Assembly: GCA_020637195.1 (NCBI GenBank)
Contig: JACJWK010000012.1
Coordinates: 1-64,000 of the forward strand
Source: Microthrixaceae bacterium
Lineage (GTDB): Bacteria; Actinomycetota; Acidimicrobiia; Acidimicrobiales; DATDAH01
Length of the DNA stretch: 64,000 bases
Direction: 5' to 3'
The translations under genes and the position numbers were made by a program. How positions within the stretch are numbered: the first letter of the stretch is position 1; each line of letters opens with the position of its first letter. Below the pieces are notes generated by a model. It made no database searches and was not told where the DNA came from. It worked only from the letters and a program-made list of their open reading frames with translations. Shown here one piece after another: positions 8,396 through 17,779 of the stretch.

Positions 8396-9246
8396 CCGCA
8401 CCCGCGCCGCGCCCCGCCCCCGCCCCCACGCCCACACCGTTCCCCGAGGTGCACCCGCGCCGCTGGACGCGGATCAGCGCCATCGCCACCCGCCACGCGT
8501 TCGTGCTGCGTCGCAGCCCCCACCGCGCCTTCGACGTCTTCGTCTGGCCGGTCGTCGACGTCCTGTTGTGGGGCTCGCTCGGGGTCTTCGTGGCCCAGCA
8601 GGGCGACGCCGGCCAGTCCGGGGTCGAGTACCTGTTGGCCGGGATCCTGCTGTTCCACGTGCTGTACCAGAGCCAGATCGCGCTCTCGACCGGCTTCCTC
8701 GAGGAGGTGTGGTCGCGCAACCTGCTCAACTTCATGACCACGCCGTGCACCGAGTGGGAGTACGCCGCCGGCGTGGCCCTCTTCGGCCTGGCCAAGGTGG
8801 CCACGGGCCTGGCCGTGGTGGTCCTCGCCGCGTTCGGGTTCTACGCGTTCTCGATCTTCGACGTGGGCTGGGCGCTCCTGCCCATCGGCACCGTCTTGTT
8901 GGTCGCGGGCTGGTCGATCTCGCTCTTCGTGATCGGGCTGGTGCTGCGCTTCGGCCAGAGCGCCGAGGTGCTGGCGTGGGGGATCCTCTTCGTCGTGATG
9001 CCCCTCTCGGGCATCTTCTACCCGGTCGACGCGCTGCCGACGGTGCTCCAGCCGGTGTCGATCCTGCTGCCCACGACCCACGCCTTCGCCGCCGTGCGCA
9101 CGGTGCTCGACGGCGACCCCATGCCGTGGGACGACGTGGTGGTGTCGGCGGTGGGCTGCGTGGCGGTGGCGCTGCTCGGGCTGTGGTTCGTGGCCCGGAT
9201 GCTCAAGACCTTCCGCCAGCGCGGCTACATCACCCGCTTCAGCTGA
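8392..9246 (+). CDS. ABC-2 type transporter permease
   Basis: This 284-residue integral membrane protein has about six hydrophobic segments after a Pro/Ala-rich cytoplasmic N-terminus of about 25 residues. The segment EVLAWGILFVVMPLSGIFYPVDALP (about 195-220) corresponds to the ABC-2 signature region of NodJ/DrrB-like exporters. Its GTG overlaps the stop of the ATPase gene, so the two form one exporter. It is likely in the inner membrane as a homodimer with two ATPase subunits. Substrate is unknown. Confidence 0.9.
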   Translation: MTAPAPRPAPAPTPTPFPEVHPRRWTRISAIATRHAFVLRRSPHRAFDVFVWPVVDVLLWGSLGVFVAQQGDAGQSGVEYLLAGILLFHVLYQSQIALSTGFLEEVWSRNLLNFMTTPCTEWEYAAGVALFGLAKVATGLAVVVLAAFGFYAFSIFDVGWALLPIGTVLLVAGWSISLFVIGLVLRFGQSAEVLAWGILFVVMPLSGIFYPVDALPTVLQPVSILLPTTHAFAAVRTVLDGDPMPWDDVVVSAVGCVAVALLGLWFVARMLKTFRQRGYITRFS

Positions 9247-9292
9247 TCGCCCCCGGCGACGCCGGACGGCCGCCGCGACCCGGGTGGTCCGA

Positions 9293-10462
9293 CTATCGGC
9301 CGAGCAGGCGGGGCAGGAGTTGGTGGCCGGGGAGGGCGTCGGCGTCGGCGACGCCCTCCTCGGTGTACACGCCGCCGGGGCCATCGGTGCGGCTGTCGAC
9401 CAGCAGGTAGGGCACGGGGTCGGGGGTGTGGGTCTTCAGTTCGAGGGGGGTGGCGTGGTCGGGCAGCAGGAGCAGTCGCCAGTCGCCCAGGGCGTCGAGG
9501 CCGTCGACCAGGTCGGCGAGGATGCGCCGGTCCCAGTTCTCGAGGGCCCGGACCTTCTCCTCGTGATCGCCGGCGTGGCCCGCCTCGTCGGTGGCCTCGA
9601 CGTGGACGACGAACAGGTCGGCGCCGGCCTCGAGGCCGGCGAGGGCGGCGTCGCGCTTGCCCTCGTAGTTCGTGTCGTACCAGCCGGTGGCGCCCTCGAC
9701 CTCGACGACGTCCATGTCGGTGAGCACGCCGAGGCCCCGCACCAGGTCGACCGCGGTGACGAGGCCGGCCTCGACGCCGAAGGCGTCGCGGAACGGCGTC
9801 ATCTGGGGCTGGGGGCCCTGACCCCACAACCAGACCTGGTTGGCCGTGACCGGCGAGCCGTCGGCCCGGGCCGCGGCCAGCACGTCGCGCGAGGCGTCCA
9901 TCACGGCCTGGAGCTTCGACGCCGCCGGGCCGGTGGGGGCCACGACGGGCTTGTCCGACAGGTCGTGCGGCGGGACGCACTCGGCGTCGGCCCACGCCTT
10001 CGGGGCCACGACGATGTGGCGGTACTGCACCCCCGGGTGGAAGGTGATCTCGTCGGTGCCGAGCCGGGCCTGGAGGCGGGCGATCACCGCGGCGGCGTCC
10101 TCGGTGCCCGGGTGGCCGCCGGCGAAGTCGACCATGGTGCCGTCGTCGCCGACGGTGACCAGGTTGCAGCGGAACGCCACCTGGTCGGGGTCGAGGCGCA
10201 GACCGAGCGCGGCCGCCTCGATGGGGGCCCGGCCGGTGTGGAAGCGGGCGGGGTCGTACCCGAAGATCGACATGTTGCCGACATCGCTGCCCGGCGGCAT
10301 CCCGGGCGGGATCACCGCGGCCCGGCCGACCTCGCCCCGGGCGGCCAGCACGTCGAGGGTCGGGGTGTGGGCGGCCTGCAACGGCGTCTTGCCGCCCAGG
10401 GCCGCCACCGGCTCGTCGGCGCACCCGTCCGGCACGCACACCACGTACTTCATGGGCGCCAT
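9293..10462 (-). CDS. Alkaline-phosphatase-superfamily phosphotransferase, probable homoserine kinase (ApgM-like)
   Basis: The 389-residue protein belongs to the archaeal-type cofactor-independent phosphoglycerate mutase family. Metal and active-site motifs are PDG near residue 11, the nucleophile motif GSDVGN (Ser59), HVEATDEAGHAGD near 290 and LPDHAT near 330. By general annotation it would be phosphoglycerate mutase. However, it lies 25 bases after thrC and one gene after hom, exactly where thrB sits in the Mycobacterium order hom-thrC-thrB-rho. No GHMP-type ThrB is nearby. A subfamily of these proteins is known to accompany threonine genes in genomes lacking ThrB and was proposed as a homoserine kinase. 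I infer that role here. Start alternatives are Met1 and Met4. Confidence 0.85.
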   Translation of the reverse strand: MAPMKYVVCVPDGCADEPVAALGGKTPLQAAHTPTLDVLAARGEVGRAAVIPPGMPPGSDVGNMSIFGYDPARFHTGRAPIEAAALGLRLDPDQVAFRCNLVTVGDDGTMVDFAGGHPGTEDAAAVIARLQARLGTDEITFHPGVQYRHIVVAPKAWADAECVPPHDLSDKPVVAPTGPAASKLQAVMDASRDVLAAARADGSPVTANQVWLWGQGPQPQMTPFRDAFGVEAGLVTAVDLVRGLGVLTDMDVVEVEGATGWYDTNYEGKRDAALAGLEAGADLFVVHVEATDEAGHAGDHEEKVRALENWDRRILADLVDGLDALGDWRLLLLPDHATPLELKTHTPDPVPYLLVDSRTDGPGGVYTEEGVADADALPGHQLLPRLLGR

Positions 10463-10487
10463 CTTGCCCGCTCGCCGGCCGGCTGCC

Positions 10488-11879
10488 TCAGCCGAGCACC
10501 GCGGTGGCGAGCAGGTGGTCGCGCACGGCGTCGACGTCGTTCGGCAGCGTCTCGTAGCGCTCGGGGCGGTCGAGCAGGTCGGCGAGGCGGTCGGGCAGCG
10601 CCGGGCGGATGCCGGTGGCCTGCTCGACGGCGTCGGGGAACTTGGCGGGGTGGGCCGTGGCCAGGGCGACCATCGGCACCGCCGGGTCGCGCCGGCAGGC
10701 CCGGGCCGCCCCCACCCCGACGGCGGTGTGCGGGTCGATGAGCACGTCGTCGCGCTCGTACTCGGCGGCGATGACGGCGCGGGTCTCGTCGTCGTCGAAC
10801 CGGGCGCCGGCGAACACCTCGGCCACCCGGGCGAGGCGCTCGGTGCCGATGGTGACCGCGCCGTCGGTGCGGAAGGCCTCCATCAGCTCGGCCACGCCGG
10901 CGCCGTCTCGCCCGTAGAGCTCGAACAGCAGGCGCTCGAGGTTGCTCGAGACCTGGATGTCCATGCTCGGGCTGATCGTGGGCTCGACGTCGCGCATCTC
11001 GAGGTCGCCCGCCTCGAGGAAGCGGAACAGGATGTCGTTGCGGTTGCTGCCGATCACCAGCTGCGGGATGGGCACGCCCATGCGCCGGGCGGCGTAGCCG
11101 GCGAACACGTTGCCGAAGTTGCCGGTGGGGACCGCGAACGACACCGGCGTGCCGTGACCGACCCGGGCGGCGGCCCGCACGTAGTAGACGATCTGGGCCA
11201 TCACCCGCGCCCAGTTGATGGAGTTCACCGCCGAGAGCCGCAGCTTCTCCCGCGTCGGCGGGTCGTTGAACAGCGCCTTGACCAGGTCCTGGCAGTCGTC
11301 GAACGTGCCCTCGATCGCCAGGTTGTGCACGTTGGACGAGGCCACCGTGGTCATCTGGCGCCGCTGGACCTCCGACACCCGGCCGGCGGGGTGGAGGATG
11401 AAGACCTCGATGCCGTCGCGGTCCCGGCAGGCCTCGATCGCCGCCGACCCCGTGTCGCCCGACGTGGCCCCGACGATGGTGACCCGCTCGCCGCGGCGGG
11501 CCAGCTCGTGGTCGAAGAGCCGCCCCACGAGCTGGAGGGCCACGTCCTTGAAGGCCAGGGTGGGCCCGTGGAAGAGCTCGAGCAGCCAGAGGCTCTCGTC
11601 GAGACGGTAGAGCGGGGTGACCTCGGGGTCGTCGAACGTGGCGTACGAGTCGGCCACCAGGGACGCGAACTCGTCGCGCTCGTAGTCGCCCTCGACGAAG
11701 GGCCACATGACCTCGACCGCGACGTCCGCGTAGGGACGGTCGGCGAGCGTCGCGACGCCGTGGGGCAGGCGGGGCCACGACTCGGGGACGTAGAGGCCGC
11801 CGTCGGTGGCCAGGCCGGCGAGGAGGGTGTCGGCGAAGCGCAGGACCGGGGCCGCCCCGCGGGTGCTGACGTAGCGCAC
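10488..11879 (-). CDS. thrC: Threonine synthase
   Basis: This PLP-dependent enzyme converts O-phosphohomoserine to threonine. The 463-residue length and the N-terminal MRYVSTRG and TDGGLYVPE motifs place it in the long (E. coli/yeast) type, not the 360-residue type of Mycobacterium. The PLP lysine is Lys111 in HGPTLAFKD. A phosphate-binding GATSGDTGSAA loop follows. The gene begins ten bases after hom ends and is followed by the ApgM-like gene, giving a hom-thrC-kinase operon. Confidence 0.95.
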   Translation of the reverse strand: MRYVSTRGAAPVLRFADTLLAGLATDGGLYVPESWPRLPHGVATLADRPYADVAVEVMWPFVEGDYERDEFASLVADSYATFDDPEVTPLYRLDESLWLLELFHGPTLAFKDVALQLVGRLFDHELARRGERVTIVGATSGDTGSAAIEACRDRDGIEVFILHPAGRVSEVQRRQMTTVASSNVHNLAIEGTFDDCQDLVKALFNDPPTREKLRLSAVNSINWARVMAQIVYYVRAAARVGHGTPVSFAVPTGNFGNVFAGYAARRMGVPIPQLVIGSNRNDILFRFLEAGDLEMRDVEPTISPSMDIQVSSNLERLLFELYGRDGAGVAELMEAFRTDGAVTIGTERLARVAEVFAGARFDDDETRAVIAAEYERDDVLIDPHTAVGVGAARACRRDPAVPMVALATAHPAKFPDAVEQATGIRPALPDRLADLLDRPERYETLPNDVDAVRDHLLATAVLG

Positions 11880-11889
11880 GGCCGGCGCC

Positions 11890-13200
11890 TCAGTGGTCCC
11901 CGACCACGCGCAGCACGCTGCCCACGGTGCCGACCACGTCGAGGTTCTTGAGGTCGTGCAGGGTGGCGGCCACGTCGCGCTCGTAGGCCTCGTGGGTGAT
12001 GAAGATCAGCCGGGCCTCGTCGCCCAGCCCCTCCTGCTCCATGGAGCGGATGGACACGCCGTGCTCGCCGAACACGGAGGCGACCGCGGCCAGCACCCCG
12101 GGGCGGTCGAAGACCTCGACGTTCAGGTAGTAGCCCGAGCGCACCTCGTCGATCGGCCGGATACGGGCCGCGCCGAGCCGGCCGATGTGGGCGCTCGACC
12201 CCTTGCGCAGGTTGACCGCGGCGTCGATGAGGTCGCCGAGGACGGCGCTGGCGGTGGGGAAGCCGCCGGCGCCCCGGCCGTACAGCATGAGGTCGCCCAC
12301 GGCGTCGCCCTCGATGAACACGGCGTTGAAGCTCTCGCGCACCGAGGCCAGCGGGTGGTCGCTCGGGACCATGGCCGGGTGGACCCGCACGGCGATCTCG
12401 CCGTCGAGCTCCTCGACCACCGCCAGCAGCTTCACCACGTAGCCGAGGTGGCGGGCGAACGCGATGTCGGCCGGCGTGATCCCCGAGATGCCCTCGTGGT
12501 ACACGTCGCCGGCCACCACCCGGGCGCCGAAGGCGATCATGGCGATGATGGCCGCCTTGGCCCCGGCGTCGAAGCCCTCGACGTCAGCGGTGGGGTCGCG
12601 CTCGGCGTAGCCGAGGCTCTGGGCCTCGGCCAGCGCCTCCTGGTAGGAGGTGCCGTCCTCGGTCATGCGGGTGAGGATGAAGTTGGTGGTGCCGTTGACG
12701 ATGCCCATCACCCGGGTGATGCGCTCGCCCGCCAGCGACTCCCGCAGGGGCCGGATGAGGGGGATGGCCCCGGCCACGGCGGCCTCGAAGAGGACGTCGA
12801 CCCCGGCGGCGTCGGCCGCGTCGAAGATCTCCGCGCCCATGCTGGCCAGCAGCTCCTTGTTGGCGCTGACCACGGGCTTGCCCGCCTTGAGGGCGTCGAG
12901 GGTGAGGGTGCGGGCGGGCTCGATCCCGCCGATGACCTCGACCACCAGGTCGACGTCGGGGTCGTCGACCACCCCACCGGCGTCGTGGGTGACGACGCCC
13001 TCGGCGAGCTCCACGGGGCGGGCCTTCGCGGTGTTGCGCACCGCCACGCGGGTGACCTCGAGGCGCAGCCCGGTGCGGGCGAGGATGTCGTCGCCGCGGT
13101 CGGCGATGAGCTGGATGAGGGCCGCCCCGACGTTGCCGCAGCCGAGGACCCCGATCCGCACCCGTGATTCGATGGTTCCGGCGTCGGTCACGGGCGCCAC
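11890..13200 (-). CDS. hom: Homoserine dehydrogenase
   Basis: This enzyme reduces aspartate semialdehyde to homoserine with NAD(P)H. It has an N-terminal Rossmann motif GVLGCGNVGAALI, the family signature LGYAERDPTADVEGFDAGAK (about residues 205-224) and a C-terminal ACT domain beginning at GYYLNVEVFDRPGVLAAV, usually the site of threonine feedback inhibition. From the GTG at 13200 it is 436 residues, the normal length; GTG 13191 is equally possible. An in-frame extension to 13290 exists but is Arg/Pro-rich and does not look conserved. It is the first gene of the hom-thrC-kinase operon and diverges from the DUF2079 gene. Confidence 0.95.
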   Translation of the reverse strand: MAPVTDAGTIESRVRIGVLGCGNVGAALIQLIADRGDDILARTGLRLEVTRVAVRNTAKARPVELAEGVVTHDAGGVVDDPDVDLVVEVIGGIEPARTLTLDALKAGKPVVSANKELLASMGAEIFDAADAAGVDVLFEAAVAGAIPLIRPLRESLAGERITRVMGIVNGTTNFILTRMTEDGTSYQEALAEAQSLGYAERDPTADVEGFDAGAKAAIIAMIAFGARVVAGDVYHEGISGITPADIAFARHLGYVVKLLAVVEELDGEIAVRVHPAMVPSDHPLASVRESFNAVFIEGDAVGDLMLYGRGAGGFPTASAVLGDLIDAAVNLRKGSSAHIGRLGAARIRPIDEVRSGYYLNVEVFDRPGVLAAVASVFGEHGVSIRSMEQEGLGDEARLIFITHEAYERDVAATLHDLKNLDVVGTVGSVLRVVGDH

Positions 13201-13285
13201 GGTAGTGGGTGACCCCTCGCGATCCGGCAGCGGTTCGACCCCCGGTGGTGCGACGCCGTGCCCGGCCCGGCCGGGGCCGCGCCCG

Positions 13286-13291
13286 TACACT
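13286..13291 (+). promoter_or_regulatory. Putative -10 box (TACACT) of the DUF2079 gene
   Basis: TACACT is followed by CGCCGCG and the ATG, giving a seven-base gap. The same TACACTCGCC block precedes the LCP gene at 24442. No ribosome binding site is present. Confidence 0.5.
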
Positions 13292-13298
13292 CGCCGCG

Positions 13299-14834
13299 AT
13301 GGCTGAGGCGGTGGCGCCCCCGGTTCGCCCGCCGCTGCGCTCCTGGCCGCGGCGGGCCGTCGCCCTCGCCCGGGACGGCTTCGAGCGGCTCGGCCCGCCC
13401 CGGGTGGCGCTGGTCGTCGGCATGGCCCTGTTCGCGCTCGTGTTCGGCCGGCTGGTCGTGCTGCGCCACGAGCGCTTCGGCACGTTCGACTTCGACCTCG
13501 GCATCTACGACCAGGCGGTGTGGCTGCTGGCCCACGGGCACGGGTTCGACACCGTCCGCGGCCTCGGGGTCTTCGGCAACCACGTCAACCTGGCCTTCTA
13601 CCTGCTCGTGCCCTTCTACTGGCTCGGCGCGGGACCGAACTTCCTCAACCTCGTGATGGTGGGGTCGGTGGCGCTCGCGCCGATCCCCCTGTTCCGGCTC
13701 GGCCGGCGCTGGTTCGCCGACGAGTGGCACGCGGTGATCCCGGCGCTCGCGTTCCTCCTGCACTTCACGAGCCAGTGGATGGTGCAGGAGACCTTCCACG
13801 CCGAGGCGGTGGCGATGACGCCGCTGTTCTTCGCGTTCCTCGCCGCCACCGAGCGACGGTGGCGGGCGTACGCGGTCTGGCTGGTCTTCGCGGTCTCGTG
13901 GAAGGAGGACATCGCCCTCGCCGCGATGGTGCTGGGCCTGCTCCTCGCCTACCGCGGCCACCGGGCGGGCGAGCACGAGGTCCGCCGCGTCGGCGTGGTC
14001 ACGGTCGTGACCGCGCTCGGGTGGTTCCTGCTGTGCACCCGCCTGATCATCCCCGCCTTCAGCCCGGCGGGGGTGTTCTACGAGGACTTCTTCGGGCCGC
14101 TCGGCGACTCGCCCTGGGCGTTGGCGGACACCGCGGTCACCAACCCGACGGCGGTCACCCGCCAGCTCGAGACGGCCAACGCCCTCGGCTACGCCCGCGA
14201 CCTGCTGGCGCCCTACGGGTTCACGCCGCTGCTGTCGCCCGGCGTGCTGCTGCTGGGGGCGCCGCAGGCCCTGGTCAACCTGCTGTCGGCCAACGCGTTC
14301 ACGTGGAGCCTGCGCTTCCACTACGCCGCCCTGCCCCTCGCCGGTGCCACCCTGGCCATGATCGAGGGGATCGGCCGGCGCACGTCGCTGGCGGTGCGAC
14401 GGTTCCTGCTGGGCCTGGTCGCCGCCTGCGCGCTCGCGACCACGGCGGCGTGGGGGGTGTCCCCGGTGTCCACCCACTACCGCGAGGGTTTCTGGCCGCT
14501 GACGCCCAACGAGCGGGCGGCCGAGCTGCGCCGGGCCGTGCGCACGCCTCCCGAGGATGCCTCGGTGGCGGCCACCTACCTGCTGGTGCCCCACCTCACC
14601 CACCGCCGCGAGGTGTACTCGTTCCCGAACCCGTGGCAGGAGCAGAACTGGGGGGTGGCCGGCGAGGACCAGCACGACCCCGCCGGGGTCGACTGGCTGG
14701 TCATCGACCGCCTCAGCCTCAGCCCCGAGCTCGACGCCCTCCTCGACGGCATCGTCGAGAACGAGGACTGGGTGGTGGTGGAGGCCCAGGACGACCTGCT
14801 CGTGGCCCACCGCGCCGGCGCCCCCACCCGCTGA
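13299..14834 (+). CDS. DUF2079 multi-pass membrane protein
   Basis: This 511-residue protein has about ten to twelve hydrophobic helices. Typical DUF2079 features are the loop FDFDLGIYDQAVWLLAHG (about 63-80) after the first membrane segment, the NHVNLAFYLLVPFYWLG stretch near 98, and a Trp-Lys-Glu-Asp (SWKEDIAL) loop near 200. The family resembles GT-C/PMT-like glycosyltransferase topology, but no reaction is established. The C-terminal 100 residues form a soluble part. It interrupts the lysA-hom order on the opposite strand. Confidence 0.85.
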   Translation: MAEAVAPPVRPPLRSWPRRAVALARDGFERLGPPRVALVVGMALFALVFGRLVVLRHERFGTFDFDLGIYDQAVWLLAHGHGFDTVRGLGVFGNHVNLAFYLLVPFYWLGAGPNFLNLVMVGSVALAPIPLFRLGRRWFADEWHAVIPALAFLLHFTSQWMVQETFHAEAVAMTPLFFAFLAATERRWRAYAVWLVFAVSWKEDIALAAMVLGLLLAYRGHRAGEHEVRRVGVVTVVTALGWFLLCTRLIIPAFSPAGVFYEDFFGPLGDSPWALADTAVTNPTAVTRQLETANALGYARDLLAPYGFTPLLSPGVLLLGAPQALVNLLSANAFTWSLRFHYAALPLAGATLAMIEGIGRRTSLAVRRFLLGLVAACALATTAAWGVSPVSTHYREGFWPLTPNERAAELRRAVRTPPEDASVAATYLLVPHLTHRREVYSFPNPWQEQNWGVAGEDQHDPAGVDWLVIDRLSLSPELDALLDGIVENEDWVVVEAQDDLLVAHRAGAPTR

Positions 14835-14855
14835 GCGCGGGCCCCGCCCGGAGGG

Positions 14856-16124
14856 TCAGACGTCGGCGCGCAGCAGGTCGTCGTAGGTCTCGCGGCGCAC
14901 CACCAGGCGGGCGTCGCCGTCGCGGCAGAACACCACCGGCGGCCGGGGCAGCTTGTTGTAGTTCGACCCCATCGAGTGCCCGTAGGCGCCGGTGACCGGC
15001 GTCGCCAGGACGTCGCCCACGACCAGGTCGGCCGGCACCGCCCCGTCGCGGACGAGCACGTCGCCGGACTCGCAGTGCTTGCCCACGACGGTCACCGTGC
15101 GGGGCCGCTCGGCCAGCGTGGCCCGCGGCAGGAAGGTCTCGTAGCCGCTCCCGTAGAGCGCGGGGCGGGGGTTGTCGATCATGCCGCCGTCGACCGCGAC
15201 GTACGTGCGGATGCCCGGCACGTCCTTGATGGTGCCCACCCGGTAGAGCGTGACCGCGGCCTGGGCCACGATGGCCCGGCCCGGCTCGGCGACGGGGCGG
15301 GCCTCGATGCCGGCGTCGGCGCACGCCTGGTGCACGGCGGTGGCCCAGTCCGAGATGGTGGGGGCGGACTCGCCGACGACGTAGGCCACGCCGAGCCCGC
15401 CCCCGAGCGACAGCTCGGGCAGCGCGAGCGGGGTGACGAAGGGGGCCAGGACCTCGACCGCCTCGGCGAAGAAGTCGGCCACGAACACCTGGCTGCCGAT
15501 GTGGGCGTGCACCCCCACCAGGTCCATGGCGTCGGAGCCCGACGCCCGGATCGCCGCCGCGGCGGCGTCCCCCGAGGCCAGGCCGAAGCCGAACTTGGAG
15601 TCCTGCTGGCCGGTGCGGACGTACTCGTGGGTGTGGGCCTCGACCCCGGGGGTCACCCGGACGAGCACCTTCGGGGCGGTCGCGCCCGACCGCACGAGGG
15701 CCTCGATGCGGTCCATCTCGTCGAACGAGTCGACCACGATGCGCCCCACCCCCGCGTCGAGCGCCTGGGCGAGCTCGTCGACGGACTTGTTGTTGCCGTG
15801 CAGCACCAGGCGCGACGGCGGGACGCCGGCGGCGAGGGCCACGTGCAGCTCGCCGCCGCTGGCGACGTCGAGGTGCATGCCCTCCTCGTGGGCGAGGCGG
15901 GCCATGGCCGTGCACAGGAAGGCCTTGGCCGCGTAGGCCACGCCGTCGCCGAACGCGGCCACGGCCTCGCGGCACCGGTCCCGCAGGTGGTCCTCGTCGT
16001 AGACGAACAGCGGGGTGCCGAACTCGTCGGCCAGGTCGAGCAGATCGCAGCCCGCGATCGAGAGGTGCCCGCGGTCGTCGACCACCGCGTGGTCGGGCAG
16101 CAGGTGCCGGGGCAGCGGCGTCAC
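14856..16124 (-). CDS. lysA: Diaminopimelate decarboxylase
   Basis: This PLP enzyme of fold type III makes L-lysine from meso-diaminopimelate, the last step of the pathway. It is 422 residues. The PLP lysine is Lys67 in YAAKAFLC, the substrate-specificity HIGSQ motif is present, and the second active-site element is GKHCESGD. The GTG at 16124 overlaps the argS stop (GTGA), matching the argS-lysA pairing of other actinobacteria. The reading frame is open further upstream inside argS, but that part has no family similarity. The product also balances diaminopimelate supply for peptidoglycan. Confidence 0.96.
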   Translation of the reverse strand: MTPLPRHLLPDHAVVDDRGHLSIAGCDLLDLADEFGTPLFVYDEDHLRDRCREAVAAFGDGVAYAAKAFLCTAMARLAHEEGMHLDVASGGELHVALAAGVPPSRLVLHGNNKSVDELAQALDAGVGRIVVDSFDEMDRIEALVRSGATAPKVLVRVTPGVEAHTHEYVRTGQQDSKFGFGLASGDAAAAAIRASGSDAMDLVGVHAHIGSQVFVADFFAEAVEVLAPFVTPLALPELSLGGGLGVAYVVGESAPTISDWATAVHQACADAGIEARPVAEPGRAIVAQAAVTLYRVGTIKDVPGIRTYVAVDGGMIDNPRPALYGSGYETFLPRATLAERPRTVTVVGKHCESGDVLVRDGAVPADLVVGDVLATPVTGAYGHSMGSNYNKLPRPPVVFCRDGDARLVVRRETYDDLLRADV

Positions 16125-17734
16125 ATGGACTCCGGCGCCGACACCCCGAGCAGGTCGAGGCCGATGGCGAGCCCGACCGACGCCGCCTCGACCAGCCAGA
16201 GCCGGGCCTGGGTGAGCGCGGGGGGCACGTCGTCGCCCAGCACGTAGCAGTCGTGGTAGAAGCCGTGGAAGCGCCCGGCGAGCTCGCGGACCCACGTGGC
16301 GATCTGGTGCGGCGCCCGGGCGTTGCACGCCGCGGCCACCGTCTCGGGGAGCTCCGAGAGGCTGCGCGCCACGTCGAGCTCGCGCTCGTGGACCAGCAGC
16401 GAGAGGTCGGCGTCGGCGAGCGGGGCCCGCTCGACCCCCCGCTCGGCGGCCCGGCGCCGGATCGAGTGGATGCGGGCGTGGGCGTACTGGACGTAGAAGA
16501 CCGGGTTCTCCATGGCCTGGCTGGCCACCACGTCGAGGTCGAAGGTCTGGCGGGTGTCGATGGACTGGAGCAGGAAGGTGAGGCGGGCCGCGTCGGGACC
16601 GACCTCGTCGAGGACCTCCGCGAGGGTGACGAGGTCGCCCGAGCGCTTCGAGAGGCGCACCTCCTCGCCCGAGCGCATCAGGTTGACCATCTGGGTGATG
16701 GGCACCTCGAAGGCGTCCGGGTCGTGGCCGAGCGCCTCGAGCGCGGCCCGCATCCGCGGCACGTAGCCGTGGTGGTCGGCGCCCCACACGTCGATCAGGC
16801 GCTCGAAGCCGCGGTCCAGCTTGTCCCGGTGGTAGGCGATGTCGGGCAGCAGATACGTGTACTCGCCGTCGGACTTGACGAGCACGCGGTCCTTGTCGTC
16901 ACCGAAGTCGGTGCTGCGCAGCCAGGTCGCCCCGTCCTCGTCGAACACCACGCCCCGGCCGCGGAGGTCGTCGAGGGTGGCGGTGATCGCGCCCGACTCG
17001 ACCATCGACTTCTCGCTGAACCACACGTCGAAGGTGACGTTCATGCGGGCGAGCGTGGCCCGCTGGTCGGCGAGGGCCCGCTCCTCGCCCCAGGCCACCG
17101 GGTCGACCCCGTCGGGCAGCTCGGCCGCCCACTCCTTCACGTACTCGCCCCGGTACCCGTCGTCGGGCGGCTCGAGACCGGCCTTGCGGGCGGCGAGGGA
17201 GGCGCCGAACAGCTCCATCTGCACGCCGCGGTCGTTGATGTAGAACTCGCGGTGCACCGCGTGGCCGCACCGGTCGAGCAGGCGCGCCAGCGAGTCACCG
17301 AAGGCCGCCCCCCGACCGTGGCCGGCGTGGACGGGGCCGGTGGGGTTGGCGCTGACGAACTCGACGTTGACGCGCGCGCCCTGGCCGAGGTCGGGGCGGG
17401 CGAACCCGTCCACACCGGCGGTGACGACCTCGGCGAGGACCTCGTGGAGCCAGGTGTCGTGCAGCCGGAAGTTGACGAAGCCGGGCCCGGCGATCTCGAT
17501 CGCGGCGACGTGGGCCGGTGGGTCGGCTTCGAGCCGGGCCACGAGCTCGGCGGCGAGCTCGCGCGGGTTGCGCCCCGCCGCCTTGGCCGAGGCCAGGGCG
17601 ACGTTGCTCGACCAGTCGCCGTGCTCGCGGCGGGCCGGGCGCTCGAGAGCGATGCCCGAGGCCGGGGCCGCGACCCCGACCGCGGCCAGGGCGGCGCCCA
17701 GCGCCTCGGTCAACGTCTCCCTGATGCCGGCCAC
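16121..17734 (-). CDS. argS: Arginyl-tRNA synthetase
   Basis: This class I synthetase charges tRNA-Arg. The 537-residue product starts with the Add-1 (Arg-tRNA synth N) domain, then SANPTGPVHAGHGRG with the HIGH-type HAGH at about residues 136-139. Next come the INDRGVQM helix, an LSKRSG loop in place of KMSKS, and the helical DALR anticodon-binding domain up to the C-terminal ESM. The GTG at 17734 is preferred because typical N-terminal helices begin directly there; 12 more codons are open upstream. It is translationally coupled to lysA. Confidence 0.96.
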   Translation of the reverse strand: MAGIRETLTEALGAALAAVGVAAPASGIALERPARREHGDWSSNVALASAKAAGRNPRELAAELVARLEADPPAHVAAIEIAGPGFVNFRLHDTWLHEVLAEVVTAGVDGFARPDLGQGARVNVEFVSANPTGPVHAGHGRGAAFGDSLARLLDRCGHAVHREFYINDRGVQMELFGASLAARKAGLEPPDDGYRGEYVKEWAAELPDGVDPVAWGEERALADQRATLARMNVTFDVWFSEKSMVESGAITATLDDLRGRGVVFDEDGATWLRSTDFGDDKDRVLVKSDGEYTYLLPDIAYHRDKLDRGFERLIDVWGADHHGYVPRMRAALEALGHDPDAFEVPITQMVNLMRSGEEVRLSKRSGDLVTLAEVLDEVGPDAARLTFLLQSIDTRQTFDLDVVASQAMENPVFYVQYAHARIHSIRRRAAERGVERAPLADADLSLLVHERELDVARSLSELPETVAAACNARAPHQIATWVRELAGRFHGFYHDCYVLGDDVPPALTQARLWLVEAASVGLAIGLDLLGVSAPESM

Positions 17735-17779
17735 GAGCCATCTTGGCCCGGCGGTGCCCGTCGGCCACAACCGGTTCGG

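Noticed and set aside
16125..16787. N-terminal extension of lysA inside argS
   Set aside because: The extension is Arg/Gly/Pro-rich and covers conserved argS sequence. The GTG that overlaps the argS stop gives the normal LysA length.
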